A stretch of 64,000 bases of DNA from Actinomycetaceae bacterium (lineage in GTDB: Bacteria; Actinomycetota; Actinomycetes; Actinomycetales; Actinomycetaceae): contig JAUNVE010000002.1 in NCBI GenBank assembly GCA_030537795.1, forward strand, positions 1 to 64,000. Direction: 5' to 3'. The notes under the pieces were generated by a model. It made no database searches. It was not told the DNA's origin and saw nothing but the letters and a program-made list of their open reading frames with translations. Shown here piece by piece: positions 36,171-44,775 of the stretch (position 1 is its first letter; every line of letters begins with the position of its first letter). Both the position numbers and the translations under genes were made by a program.

Positions 36171-37829
36171 TCATAGTTTCTGAATGTTTTCTGGAAACAG
36201 GTTGTTGAGTTGATCACGGATATCCTGGTGACGGCAACGTACTCTCATCAGTCGCCGCCCGCGATGGGGGGCCGCTAAATCAGGTAAATCCTCCGGGGTC
36301 TGCGCATCGATAAAATCCCACCCAAATGCGGCCGCTATAGCGGCGTAATCGATTCGTTGTCCCACGGCAAAGAATCGTTCGTATATTTCATCGGAGGCCG
36401 CATAACCGTGCTCCAGCGATTGAAAAATCCGTCCTCCGTGGTCATCGAGCACAATGAGGTCAATGTTTTCGTCTCCAGCCAGCGCTAATGAGTTCACATC
36501 GTGAAGGAAGGTGAGATCGCCGAGGAGGGCACGCACGCGGGTTCTCGTGCCGCGAGCGAGACCAATTGTCATGGCGATTGTCCCATCAATACCCGCCTGC
36601 CCCCGATTAGCAAATACTCGTGGCCGAGCAGTCGGTTTCCCGGCAATAAGATCGATGTAGCGAATGGCGTTAGATGCTCCGAGCACGAGCAGGTCATCGG
36701 TGGCGACATGGGCCTGCCAGACTGTCCGCGCTACCCGAATACCGTCGGGAACAGGGGTTTGAGCATACAGGCGAGCCAGCTTGCGCGCACGCAACCTCCA
36801 CGTCTGTAACCACGCCGGATCCGCGCATTCGAAAGCCGGTCGCAATCCACGCACCACCTGGGCGACAGTACCTGCCACATCCGGGTAGTGTTCGGACCGA
36901 GCAACGACAATAACCCGCGCCTGCGCCAATAAACGTGACACCGGTCGAGACAAGGTTGGTGTCCCGTAGACCACGACCTGCTTGATCTGGTCTCCGTATG
37001 CGCTGAGCAAAGCCTGCTGATAGGGAATCCAATGCGCGCAGCCAAATACGCCCGACGAAGGCTCGGCGAAAAGAGGTAGCCCGGCGGCCTCGGCTATATC
37101 TGCTGCGTGCGGTCCCGCATCGGCTCCCGCAACGATAGCGGTCGGCAAATGCGGATCAACAACGTCCTCCCACGCGGTCAGCGGAGTCGATTGCCTGATA
37201 TCACCGACCGGCGACGGCGCTAGTTGTGGTACTTCGAAATCTCCCGGTGGAGTCAGCGGATCGCGAAAGCCGATATTAATGTGCAGCGGTCCGGCACTTC
37301 CGAAAGCTCCGCTGGCCTGCGCTACGGCGCGTTGCACTCGGTTCACTAGGCCGGGTGGACGCCCTCGCTGATCTTTTTCGAAGGCGCTTAAACCTGCTGG
37401 AATATCGAGTGAAGTCACCACGTGGGTATCAAATATCCCCACTTGTCGGGTGGTTTGCGAGGCCCCCACTTCCCGCATTTCATAGGGCCGGTCGGCAGAT
37501 ACAATGATCAACGGCATATGAGCGTGTGCGGCTTCTATAACGGCGGGAAAGGCATGCGCGGGGGCTGTTCCTGAGGTCATCATCACCGCCACCGGACGGC
37601 TGGTTGCCCGAATGAGACCGAGAGCGAGAAATGCGGCACCTCGTTCATCGGGACTCGGATGGGCGCGAATACGCGATGATTGTTCCGCTAAGGCAACTGC
37701 ATAGGCAAGCGGAGCACTTCGCGACCCGGGACTGATCACAATATCGGTGACGCCGCTACTTTCCAACGCTGCGACTAACCACGCGGCGTCAGCACAGGCC
37801 GATACACCGCTTTCGTCCTTCGCTGTCAT
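36171..37829 (-). CDS. menD: SEPHCHC synthase (MenD)
   Basis: Thiamine-diphosphate enzyme that joins 2-oxoglutarate to isochorismate. 552 aa. VISPGSRSAPLAYAVAL, DERGAAFLALG with the catalytic-site glutamate, MMTSGTAPAHAFPAVIEA, SADRPYEMREVGASQTT, and the ThDP-binding segment ALLGDLTFLHDVNSLAL are all present. Starts 5 bp after menC. No strong Shine-Dalgarno sequence precedes the ATG; coupling to menC is likely. Confidence 0.94.
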   Translation of the reverse strand: MTAKDESGVSACADAAWLVAALESSGVTDIVISPGSRSAPLAYAVALAEQSSRIRAHPSPDERGAAFLALGLIRATSRPVAVMMTSGTAPAHAFPAVIEAAHAHMPLIIVSADRPYEMREVGASQTTRQVGIFDTHVVTSLDIPAGLSAFEKDQRGRPPGLVNRVQRAVAQASGAFGSAGPLHINIGFRDPLTPPGDFEVPQLAPSPVGDIRQSTPLTAWEDVVDPHLPTAIVAGADAGPHAADIAEAAGLPLFAEPSSGVFGCAHWIPYQQALLSAYGDQIKQVVVYGTPTLSRPVSRLLAQARVIVVARSEHYPDVAGTVAQVVRGLRPAFECADPAWLQTWRLRARKLARLYAQTPVPDGIRVARTVWQAHVATDDLLVLGASNAIRYIDLIAGKPTARPRVFANRGQAGIDGTIAMTIGLARGTRTRVRALLGDLTFLHDVNSLALAGDENIDLIVLDDHGGRIFQSLEHGYAASDEIYERFFAVGQRIDYAAIAAAFGWDFIDAQTPEDLPDLAAPHRGRRLMRVRCRHQDIRDQLNNLFPENIQKL

Positions 37830-37834
37830 AGCGG

Positions 37835-38911
37835 CTATTCTACCCGCTCATTGCAGTCGGCCAGCACCTGTGCCATCGCATTGAGTCGGGTGAGCCAACG
37901 GGTAATCATGATCTGATCGCGATGAGTCGGTTCACCGATGCGTTCTTCATCGACTTCGGCGAGCTCTGCCGCAATGGCACCGCCGACAGGTTGCACTCGA
38001 GATTGGGCGATATCGGCGGTGAACATCTGCGAAGTTGCGAGCCCACAGGCGTAAGGGAGCTCCTCCAGCATGGCGGCACATTCGACACCGCGACTCAGGC
38101 CGATGGAGCTTTCGAGGGCGGAAGACACCACCGCCGGCATTCCGGCATCGGCACATACCTCGATGACGCGCCGAGTTCCGCCCAGCGGTTGTACCTTGAC
38201 GATGACGAGATCGGCAGCACCGGCTCGCGCCACTGCCAGAGGATCGCTGGCTCGACGCACGGACTCATCGGCTGCGATGGCAACGTTAACGCGACGACGC
38301 ACCTGTGCAAGTTCATCTACCTGCGCGCACGGCTGTTCAACGTATTCGAGCCCGTCAGCTCCGCCGCTTTGAGCTGCCCGGTTGAGTTCATCAATAGCTC
38401 GGACAGCCTCGTCAACACTCCACGCCGCATTGGCGTCGACACGTATTTTTCCGCTCGCTCCCAATGCATCGCGTACTGCTTCAATACGCGCGCAATCATC
38501 TGTCAGTGTCGACCCGGGGTCGGCCACCTTGACTTTCACGGTTTGGCAGCCTCCCGATTCTTTGACAATATCGTGGGCTCGTTGCGGCGAAACTACCGGA
38601 ACCGTCGCATTCACCGGTACGTGACTACGGCGCATCGGTAACGGTTGTTCGCGCGCCGCCGCTAAACCCGCCCGTAACCAGGTTGCTGATTCTTCCGGCC
38701 CATAATCCCAAAACGGCGACACCTCAGCCCATCCGAAAGCCCCGCGCATAAGTAACCCGTCGCGTACATCGATACGGCGAAACCTGTTCCTCAGCGGAAT
38801 CGAATAGTACAGTAGCCGGTCAATCCCGTCACATACTTGGCGTATGCGAGGTGATAGATCAGCGAGGTCAATCTCGATAAGTGCATGCGATGGAGCGCTG
38901 TTTTCAGTCAT
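37835..38911 (-). CDS. menC: o-Succinylbenzoate synthase (MenC)
   Basis: Enolase-superfamily dehydratase, SHCHC to o-succinylbenzoate. 358 aa from ATG at 38911. The KxK base is in CQTVKVKVADPG; metal ligands are in RVDANAAWS, EYVEQPC and IAADESV; the second lysine is in VIVKVQPLGG. The upstream extension to 39001 would run into the promoter region of the divergent acetyltransferase gene; it has no better start, though the ribosome site of 38911 (GGAG, 2 nt away) is too close, so the start is uncertain. First gene of menC-menD(-htrA). Confidence 0.88.
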   Translation of the reverse strand: MTENSAPSHALIEIDLADLSPRIRQVCDGIDRLLYYSIPLRNRFRRIDVRDGLLMRGAFGWAEVSPFWDYGPEESATWLRAGLAAAREQPLPMRRSHVPVNATVPVVSPQRAHDIVKESGGCQTVKVKVADPGSTLTDDCARIEAVRDALGASGKIRVDANAAWSVDEAVRAIDELNRAAQSGGADGLEYVEQPCAQVDELAQVRRRVNVAIAADESVRRASDPLAVARAGAADLVIVKVQPLGGTRRVIEVCADAGMPAVVSSALESSIGLSRGVECAAMLEELPYACGLATSQMFTADIAQSRVQPVGGAIAAELAEVDEERIGEPTHRDQIMITRWLTRLNAMAQVLADCNERVE

Positions 38912-39016
38912 GTCTCCATTGTGCCGCACCATGTCTGGCTCATGCTCTCCAGCGGTAGCCTCTGGCCCCACGGCCCCGGTGATAGCCTTACGGTGATACA
39001 CGATGCAGGAGGCCCG

Positions 39017-39853
39017 ATGCTACAGCGCGCTCACCAACAGTTACTCGATACCATTCACCGCCGCATGGAGTTGACGAATGGAATCTGGATTGAGGGCTCT
39101 GGTTGGGTGGCCTACGACATGGGTTCTGACGTATCCGATTCGCATCTGCGGGGAGCAACCGCTGATGTGGGATGTGATACCGGATCGCTACTCACCACCA
39201 TTGAGCGCCTGCGGCAACCTCATCACACACAATGGTCGATCCGAGTGCATCCTGACGCGCTGGGGGAGTTAAATGCACCATTGGAGCAAGCCGGTTTCCA
39301 CCTAGATGAACCGGAAGGTTATCCGATCATGGGTATCTCCGAGCCCATTGATCGCGCGCTCCACCACGAGGTTCAACTTGTCCCGCTGCATCATCAGAGC
39401 ACCTGCGGCCAACCGCATAGTCAGGTTAAAGCGGGCGAACAGATGATGGTCGATGCGGTTCCGGCTCTGCAAGCGGCGTTTACAAAACTCAGCACTCGAG
39501 ATGCCACGCGACTGCTATCTAACGGCGCCTGGACGAGCGATCCACAATGGCGAGCGGCCGTTATTTACCAGGATGATGCTGTCATCTGCTTTGGAAAACT
39601 GACCATGAATCCAGCTCGCACCACCGGCGGTTTGTACTACATTTCAACCGATCCCCGCTATCGCGGTCAGGGACTGGCCAAGGATCTGTGCACAGTTTTA
39701 ACCAACCACGCTTTTGCGCTCGGCGCCCAAGAAGTTATTCTGCAAGCCTCAACTTTGGGCGAGTTTGTCTATAGGCATCTCGGATACACCGAGATCGGCC
39801 GCTACTACTCTTTCGTCAAGAGCTACCGGGATGTTGAGGAAAATCAGTTTTAA
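39017..39853 (+). CDS. GNAT-family N-acetyltransferase
   Basis: 278 aa. The acetyl-CoA site lies in the C-terminal third: GGLYYISTDPRYRGQGLAKD contains the R/Q-x-x-G-x-G/A loop, followed by AFALGAQEVILQAS and FVYRHLGYTEIGRYY. The N-terminal half is poorly conserved and could be a second, decayed GNAT unit. ATG at 39017 has AGGAGG 4-5 nt upstream; an in-frame extension to 38885 lies in the antisense of menC and is rejected. Substrate unknown. Confidence 0.8.
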   Translation: MLQRAHQQLLDTIHRRMELTNGIWIEGSGWVAYDMGSDVSDSHLRGATADVGCDTGSLLTTIERLRQPHHTQWSIRVHPDALGELNAPLEQAGFHLDEPEGYPIMGISEPIDRALHHEVQLVPLHHQSTCGQPHSQVKAGEQMMVDAVPALQAAFTKLSTRDATRLLSNGAWTSDPQWRAAVIYQDDAVICFGKLTMNPARTTGGLYYISTDPRYRGQGLAKDLCTVLTNHAFALGAQEVILQASTLGEFVYRHLGYTEIGRYYSFVKSYRDVEENQF

Positions 39854-39907
39854 GACAGTCTCAGCTTTAGGCGGGTGCGAACGGGTTCGGCACGCTAGGG
39901 TAGAACC

Positions 39908-40282
39908 ATGTTCTTTCTAGCACTAGCTCTCGCGGTGGTCACCACTGTCGGCGCGCTGTACCTGCGTCGAGATACCCCCGGCGCGCGCACGTGGGAAAGA
40001 CAAAACGGCATCATCGACGAGCGTTTTGCTTTCGTTTTCCTGCCCAGCTTTGCCCTCACCTTATTTGGACTCGCCTTCCTTTCAGCCAGTAGCTTAAGCC
40101 ATGAAAACCCTGTGGTATCAGGCGCCCTGCTTGTTTTCGGCTTTCCCGCCACGCTCATCGGATCCATCGGTTCCATCATGGGGCTTTTTGGCACTCGATA
40201 CCCGGAATGGATGATTCCCACCTGGCGCCGAAAGAGCCCGCATCGCATTCCACCGCGCCAAAGACGACGACGAAACAAATAA
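39908..40282 (+). CDS. Small membrane protein of unknown function
   Basis: 124 aa with three hydrophobic segments (about 2-18, 44-62, 71-91), and an arginine-rich tail (RRKSPHRIPPRQRRRRNK). I do not recognise a family. It is 54 bp after the acetyltransferase gene on the same strand and could be co-transcribed with it. Codon use looks like that of its neighbours. Confidence 0.6.
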   Translation: MFFLALALAVVTTVGALYLRRDTPGARTWERQNGIIDERFAFVFLPSFALTLFGLAFLSASSLSHENPVVSGALLVFGFPATLIGSIGSIMGLFGTRYPEWMIPTWRRKSPHRIPPRQRRRRNK

Positions 40283-40304
40283 CCTAAAAGTCAACACTAT
40301 TTAC

Positions 40305-40369
40305 CCGATTATCGGTTCAACACAATCTCAAAACCGCGTCAAGTACTGCCAAAAATAACCGATTATCGG
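40305..40369. promoter_or_regulatory. Pair of identical palindromes (CCGATTATCGG), candidate operator
   Basis: CCGAT-T-ATCGG occurs at 40305-40315 and again at 40359-40369, 54 bp centre to centre (about five helical turns). Flanks extend the match towards AACCGATTATCGGTT. The stretch is AT-rich and lies 213-277 bp before the BCCT transporter start. This looks like a two-site operator for a dimeric regulator; the regulator is not identified. It could instead act on a promoter of the preceding small gene. Confidence 0.5.
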
Positions 40370-40406
40370 CATTCATTTCGAACAAAACTAACGCTGACCT
40401 GCATTA

Positions 40407-40421
40407 ATAGGTTTTACCTAT
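40407..40421. promoter_or_regulatory. Third dyad upstream of BCCT gene
   Basis: ATAGGT-TTT-ACCTAT is a perfect 6-bp inverted repeat with a 3-bp centre, unlike the CCGAT pair in sequence. It may be a separate regulator site. Chance occurrence in an AT-rich spacer cannot be excluded. Confidence 0.3.
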
Positions 40422-40581
40422 GAAATGAGAGCTATTCGATATTTCCCCCTATCAAAACCTTTCTCTAGGCTAAAAATACGGATTGCGCATGATGCCAACC
40501 AATGACGGTCTCACCCTGGCGGCACCGCAATCACAGCCCTCCATTCTCCTGAGAACACGACAGTCAGCGAAAGGTATCAAC

Positions 40582-42282
40582 GTGGATACACAGACTCAGC
40601 AACCTCACACGAGGAGCCTGAAACAAGGCTCCGACTGGGTAGTAACTTCAACGACCATCGGTATTCTCTCAGCCTTTGTCATCGCTTCCCTTATTTCTCC
40701 CTCCGCCGTCGGCCACATGGTTAATGTCGGTTTTACCTTCTCCGCAAGTACCTTCGGTTTCTACTGGCAAATACTCCTATTCCTCACCTTTGCCGTCGCC
40801 TTCATCGTTATGCTTACCCCGTGGGCCAAGGCGTATCTTGGACACATTAAGAAGCCCGAGTTCACGCGCTTCAAATGGGTGGCCATGATTATGTGTACGC
40901 TACTCGCCGGAGGCGGTGTGTTCTGGGCTGGCGCAGAGCCAATGTACCACTATCTCAATACCCCACCCACTCTCGCATCGCATGCCACAGACGAGTTCAG
41001 CCGCGCCACCGTCGGCCTCACTCAATCTTTTGTTCACTGGGGATTCCTCGCCTGGGCCATTCTTGGAACCACCGGAGCTGTCGTGCTGAGTTACGCCCAC
41101 GAAAAGGGCATGCCCATGCGGCCACGCACCCTGCTTTATCCGCTGGGAGAACGCGTCGTCAACTCATGGGTCGGCACCGTCGCCGACATCGTGGCTATCG
41201 TAGCGGTGGTGGCTGGCACCGTTGGCCCCATCGGATTCCTTGGATTGCAAGTGTCATACGGTCTTTCCGTCTTCTTCGGGTGGCCAAATACCTATCCCCT
41301 ACAACTCGCAGTTATTGCCGTGCTCGTCATCACCGCAGCCATTTCAGTATTGTCGGGCCTGGACAAAGGTATTCAGATTCTGTCACGCCTCAATGTGTGG
41401 ATGGCGGTTATCCTGATGGCCGTCGTTATCGCACTCGGCTCCATCGTGTACCTGGTAAAACACTACTTCTCCGCATTCGGCCTGTACCTCACAACATTCG
41501 TCAGTACCTCGCTCCATATGGGCGACGCCGACTGGATGGGTGGATGGACCATATTTTTCTTTGGCTGGTTCCTCGGCTACGCCCCGTTAATGTCCATCTT
41601 TATTGCCCGTATTTCTTACGGCCGAACCATCCGCGACCTTTTCTTCACGGTAGCGATTCTTGCCCCGGTGGTGACAACATTCTGGTTCACAGTCATGGGC
41701 GGAACGGCCATTATGTTTGAGCAACGAAACGCCGGTTCCATTTCAGAACCACTCGCCGAAGGCGGCCTCCCCTCGGCAGTGATCGCGATGTCTCAACAAC
41801 TGCCGGCGGGCACCTTAATCGGCGGCGCATTCCTCCTGCTCACACTCACATTCGTATCGACTACGGCCGACTCCATGTCCTATGCGGTTGCCCAATCCTG
41901 TACTCCCCACGGACAGCCCGAGCGCTGGTTACGGGCGCTATGGGCGGTCCTTATGGGGGTTGCCTCAGCAGTGTTGATCTCCATCGGAGACGGAGGCATT
42001 TCTGCATTGCAGTCATTCATCGTCATTACCGCTGTACCAGTTGGTTTCCTCATGGCCCCCGTATTGATTGGTATGCCAGTCTACGTTTACCGCATGGCCC
42101 AAGAACAAACGATTCGTCCACCGCTGGACAAGATTCCAGACGAAACAGACGAAGATTACGACTTTGGCATCCCGATCGGCTGGCAAGTACCGCTTACACT
42201 TCCCAGCCCACTGCCGTTACTCCATAAGTCACAGCGCAAGTATCCTGACTACACGCCCGAGAAACAAGACGTGTCAAGTTAG
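40582..42282 (+). CDS. BCCT-family transporter (betaine/carnitine/choline type), atypical Trp box
   Basis: 566-aa secondary transporter with about 12 membrane segments. Family hallmarks: FWAGAEPMYHYL in the third segment region, and WTIFFFGWFLGYAPL followed by FIARISYGRTIRDL, the BCCT signature. In BetP-like carriers this reads with a W-W-x-x-W aromatic box; here it is W-F-x-x-Y, which suggests a substrate other than glycine betaine. Sodium or proton coupling cannot be told. GTG at 40582 is preferred because AAAGG sits 7-8 nt upstream; the in-frame ATG at 40483 lacks one and adds 33 atypical residues. It stands before the LysR / dehydrogenase / M19-like locus and probably imports that pathway's substrate. 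Confidence 0.85.
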   Translation: MDTQTQQPHTRSLKQGSDWVVTSTTIGILSAFVIASLISPSAVGHMVNVGFTFSASTFGFYWQILLFLTFAVAFIVMLTPWAKAYLGHIKKPEFTRFKWVAMIMCTLLAGGGVFWAGAEPMYHYLNTPPTLASHATDEFSRATVGLTQSFVHWGFLAWAILGTTGAVVLSYAHEKGMPMRPRTLLYPLGERVVNSWVGTVADIVAIVAVVAGTVGPIGFLGLQVSYGLSVFFGWPNTYPLQLAVIAVLVITAAISVLSGLDKGIQILSRLNVWMAVILMAVVIALGSIVYLVKHYFSAFGLYLTTFVSTSLHMGDADWMGGWTIFFFGWFLGYAPLMSIFIARISYGRTIRDLFFTVAILAPVVTTFWFTVMGGTAIMFEQRNAGSISEPLAEGGLPSAVIAMSQQLPAGTLIGGAFLLLTLTFVSTTADSMSYAVAQSCTPHGQPERWLRALWAVLMGVASAVLISIGDGGISALQSFIVITAVPVGFLMAPVLIGMPVYVYRMAQEQTIRPPLDKIPDETDEDYDFGIPIGWQVPLTLPSPLPLLHKSQRKYPDYTPEKQDVSS

Positions 42283-43178
42283 TCTTCACGCTCACTCACC
42301 ACACGATGAGCGAGCTCAACACAGTTGCGCACCAACAGCTTGGAGGAATCTTCTGTTCGGTGCGCAATTGCTATTGTTGAATAAGCAATATCGTCCAGCA
42401 AATCACAGTAAACCACCCCCGGCACTTTGACAGCAACGAGGGATTGCGGCACAACGGCAATGCCAAGCCGAGCAGCCACTAAACCCACAATGGTTAAAAG
42501 TTGCGTCGCCTGCTGGCCGCGCACAAACTCTACCTGCGACTGATTGAGCACTTGTTCAACGCGATCAAATAATCCCGCCACATCACGTTGCCGAAATGAA
42601 ACAAGGGTTTCTCCCGCTAGTTGCGATAGTGACAGACTCCGGTGTTGCGCCAGCGGATGAGATTCGTGCAGGGCCACCACCAAGCGCTCTTCCATCAGCC
42701 GCTCGACGCGCACCTGCTCCGAATGACCAACCAGTCCGCGGATGATGCCGATGTCAAACTCATTGCGGCGTAATCCCGATAAAACCTCCGCCGTGGTCGC
42801 TTCCTCTAACTCTACGTCGATCTGCGGCCAGGCCTTTTTCATGCCGTCCATAATGCGCGGAATAACGTAAACGGCAGCCGATGCAACAAAGCCGAGTTTG
42901 ACGGTACCAATAATTCCGCGCGCCGATTTTTCCACTGTGCGAACGGCCGAATCAACGGCGGAAAGAATGCTCCGAGCCACCGGGAGCAATGCCGCTCCCG
43001 CCTCCGTTAACTCGACTTTTCGAGTCGTGCGATTGAATAGTTTGGTTTTGAGTTGAGCTTCCAAGGACTGAATCTGTTGCGAAAGCGCCGGTTGCGCAAT
43101 ATGTAGACGTTGCGATGCGCGATTGAAGTGCATCTCTTCTGCCACGGCGACAAAATATTTAAGTTGTCGAAACTCCAT
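42279..43178 (-). CDS. LysR-family transcriptional regulator
   Basis: 299 aa. The N-terminal winged helix-turn-helix starts MEFRQLKYFVAVAEEMHFNR and includes QPALSQQIQSLEAQL and LFNRTTRKVELTEAG; the rest is the substrate-binding co-inducer domain. ATG at 43178 fits the family start; no Shine-Dalgarno sequence is visible, so a leaderless message is possible. Divergent from the aldehyde dehydrogenase gene, the standard arrangement of a LysR activator and its target. Its stop overlaps the convergent BCCT gene by 4 nt. The co-inducer is likely the pathway substrate or an intermediate. Confidence 0.9.
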   Translation of the reverse strand: MEFRQLKYFVAVAEEMHFNRASQRLHIAQPALSQQIQSLEAQLKTKLFNRTTRKVELTEAGAALLPVARSILSAVDSAVRTVEKSARGIIGTVKLGFVASAAVYVIPRIMDGMKKAWPQIDVELEEATTAEVLSGLRRNEFDIGIIRGLVGHSEQVRVERLMEERLVVALHESHPLAQHRSLSLSQLAGETLVSFRQRDVAGLFDRVEQVLNQSQVEFVRGQQATQLLTIVGLVAARLGIAVVPQSLVAVKVPGVVYCDLLDDIAYSTIAIAHRTEDSSKLLVRNCVELAHRVVSERED

Positions 43179-43191
43179 GACATTAATATAC

Positions 43192-43215
43192 ATTACTTAT
43201 CTATTCTTAAGTGAT
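43192..43215. promoter_or_regulatory. Candidate LysR binding dyad
   Basis: ATTACTTA - 8 bp - TAAGTGAT, an imperfect inverted repeat (7 of 8 positions) with an inner CTTA/TAAG core, as expected for a LysR T-N11-A type site. It lies just upstream of the -35 box of the dehydrogenase promoter and next to the lysR start, so it could serve activation and autorepression. Confidence 0.5.
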
Positions 43216-43221
43216 CGATAT

Positions 43222-43250
43222 TTGTTTCCCCTTAATGAGGCGCATATTCT
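43222..43250 (+). promoter_or_regulatory. Sigma-70-type promoter of the ALDH operon
   Basis: -35 TTGTTT (43222-43227), 17-bp spacer, -10 TATTCT (43245-43250). Transcription would start near 43257, leaving a leader of about 43 nt before the ATG at 43300. The LysR dyad covers about -65 to -42 relative to that start. Confidence 0.55.
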
Positions 43251-43299
43251 GAAACTACTGACACCAATGGCGGTGTCGAACGTCACGAAGGAAAACCCT

Positions 43300-44775
43300 A
43301 TGAAACCACAGACTGTTTCCGAAACCCGTTTTTTATCGAACTTTATTGATGGTCAATGGGTAAAAGGCGATGGGGATGCAACTGAATCGCTGAATCCCGC
43401 AGACGGTTCCGTTGTCGCTCGCTTCACGGCAGCCACATCCGAACAGCTTTCCACCATGATCGATGTCTCCGTAAAGGCGCAAAATGCATGGGATAACGTC
43501 GGCATTATTCAGCGCGGTCTCATTTTGCGCCAAGCAGCCCAAATCATGAGCGAACGTGCCGAAGAACTCGCCGAGCTCATGACGGCAGAACAGGGCAAAG
43601 TCCTGGGCGATTCCCGAGCAGAAGTCGGCGCCACCATTGAAACGCTGTACTACCATGCGGGTTGTGCGCGTTCAGCCAATGGCTCCACCTACCCCTCCAG
43701 CGTGCCTGACGAACTCATCCGCACAATCCGTCGCCCCCTCGGCACAGTCGGTGTGGTCACGCCGTGGAACTTTCCCCTGCAAATAGCCGCGTGGAAAATC
43801 GCGCCCGCGCTACTGTGGGGTAACACGGTAGTGTGGAAACCCAGTAGCGAAACCCCTGCCATCGCCGTCGAATTCGTCAAGATTCTGGCACAGGCCGGCG
43901 TAATTCCCGGCGCCATTAATCTACTTCTTGGCTCCGGCCGACTGGGAGGCACCATGGTGGCCGACCCGAGAGTTGCCGGAGTCACCTTCACCGGTTCAGT
44001 ACGAGTTGGACATATCATTCGCGATGCCGTCATCCCGCGCGGTGCGAAACTGCAAATGGAACTTGGCGGCCACAATCCAACGATCGTCCTGCCCGATGCT
44101 GATATGGAACTTGCTGCCGATTCCATCGTTGCCGCCTCAATGGGATCCACCGGGCAAAAATGCACCGCAACGCGCCGAATTATTACCGTAGGCGAGGCCT
44201 ACGATGCTCTTGCCCCACAAATCGCCAAACGTGTTGAAGCCCTGTCAGTTGGGCAAGGCGACGCAGACGATTCCCAAATCGGTCCCGTCATCTCACGCAA
44301 AGCGCGCGTCGAAATCGACGACGCTATCGCACTCGCCGTTTCAGAGGGAGCCCAGGTGCTGGCAAAAGCAGGTATTCCCGATGAAGACGGCGCTTACGCC
44401 ACCCCTACTCTTCTGACTGGGTCGCGCGACCTGACAATTTGCCGCGAAGAAGTATTTGGTCCCGTTACCACGATTCTGAAAGTCGATTCTCTTCAGGACG
44501 CGGTGGAACTCGCCAATGACACAGAATATGGACTCACGGCATCTCTCTTCACCTCCGATGAACGGTCGGTACGATACTTCCTCACCCACGTTGAAGCAGG
44601 CCTTGTCAAAGTCAACGCCCCTTCAACCGGTTCCGAAGTGCACGGACCTTTCGGAGGACTCAAGAACTCCACCTACCCCGGTCCGCGTGAGCAAAATGGC
44701 GACAGCTCCGCTGATTTCTTCACTCAAACCAAGACGGCCTATATCCGTCTTGCACCAGAAAAGGATTCACGATGA
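43300..44775 (+). CDS. NAD(P)-dependent aldehyde dehydrogenase
   Basis: 491-aa ALDH-superfamily enzyme. TPWNFPLQIAAWKIAPALLW, FTGSVRVG for the cofactor, the general base E254 in QMELGGHNP and the nucleophile C288 in STGQKCTATRR are in order; EEVFGPVTTI and the ending HGPFGGLKNSTYPGPREQ recall 2-oxoglutarate-semialdehyde dehydrogenases, so a small acidic semialdehyde is a reasonable guess. ATG at 43300 has AAGGAAAA upstream; the earlier in-frame ATG at 43123 lies inside lysR. Its last bases overlap the next gene (ATGA), so the four genes from here to 48263 are probably one operon. Confidence 0.88.
   Translation: MKPQTVSETRFLSNFIDGQWVKGDGDATESLNPADGSVVARFTAATSEQLSTMIDVSVKAQNAWDNVGIIQRGLILRQAAQIMSERAEELAELMTAEQGKVLGDSRAEVGATIETLYYHAGCARSANGSTYPSSVPDELIRTIRRPLGTVGVVTPWNFPLQIAAWKIAPALLWGNTVVWKPSSETPAIAVEFVKILAQAGVIPGAINLLLGSGRLGGTMVADPRVAGVTFTGSVRVGHIIRDAVIPRGAKLQMELGGHNPTIVLPDADMELAADSIVAASMGSTGQKCTATRRIITVGEAYDALAPQIAKRVEALSVGQGDADDSQIGPVISRKARVEIDDAIALAVSEGAQVLAKAGIPDEDGAYATPTLLTGSRDLTICREEVFGPVTTILKVDSLQDAVELANDTEYGLTASLFTSDERSVRYFLTHVEAGLVKVNAPSTGSEVHGPFGGLKNSTYPGPREQNGDSSADFFTQTKTAYIRLAPEKDSR

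Noticed and set aside
38885..39016. N-terminal extension of the acetyltransferase gene
   Set aside because: It runs through the antisense of the menC start; ATG at 39017 has a much better AGGAGG site.
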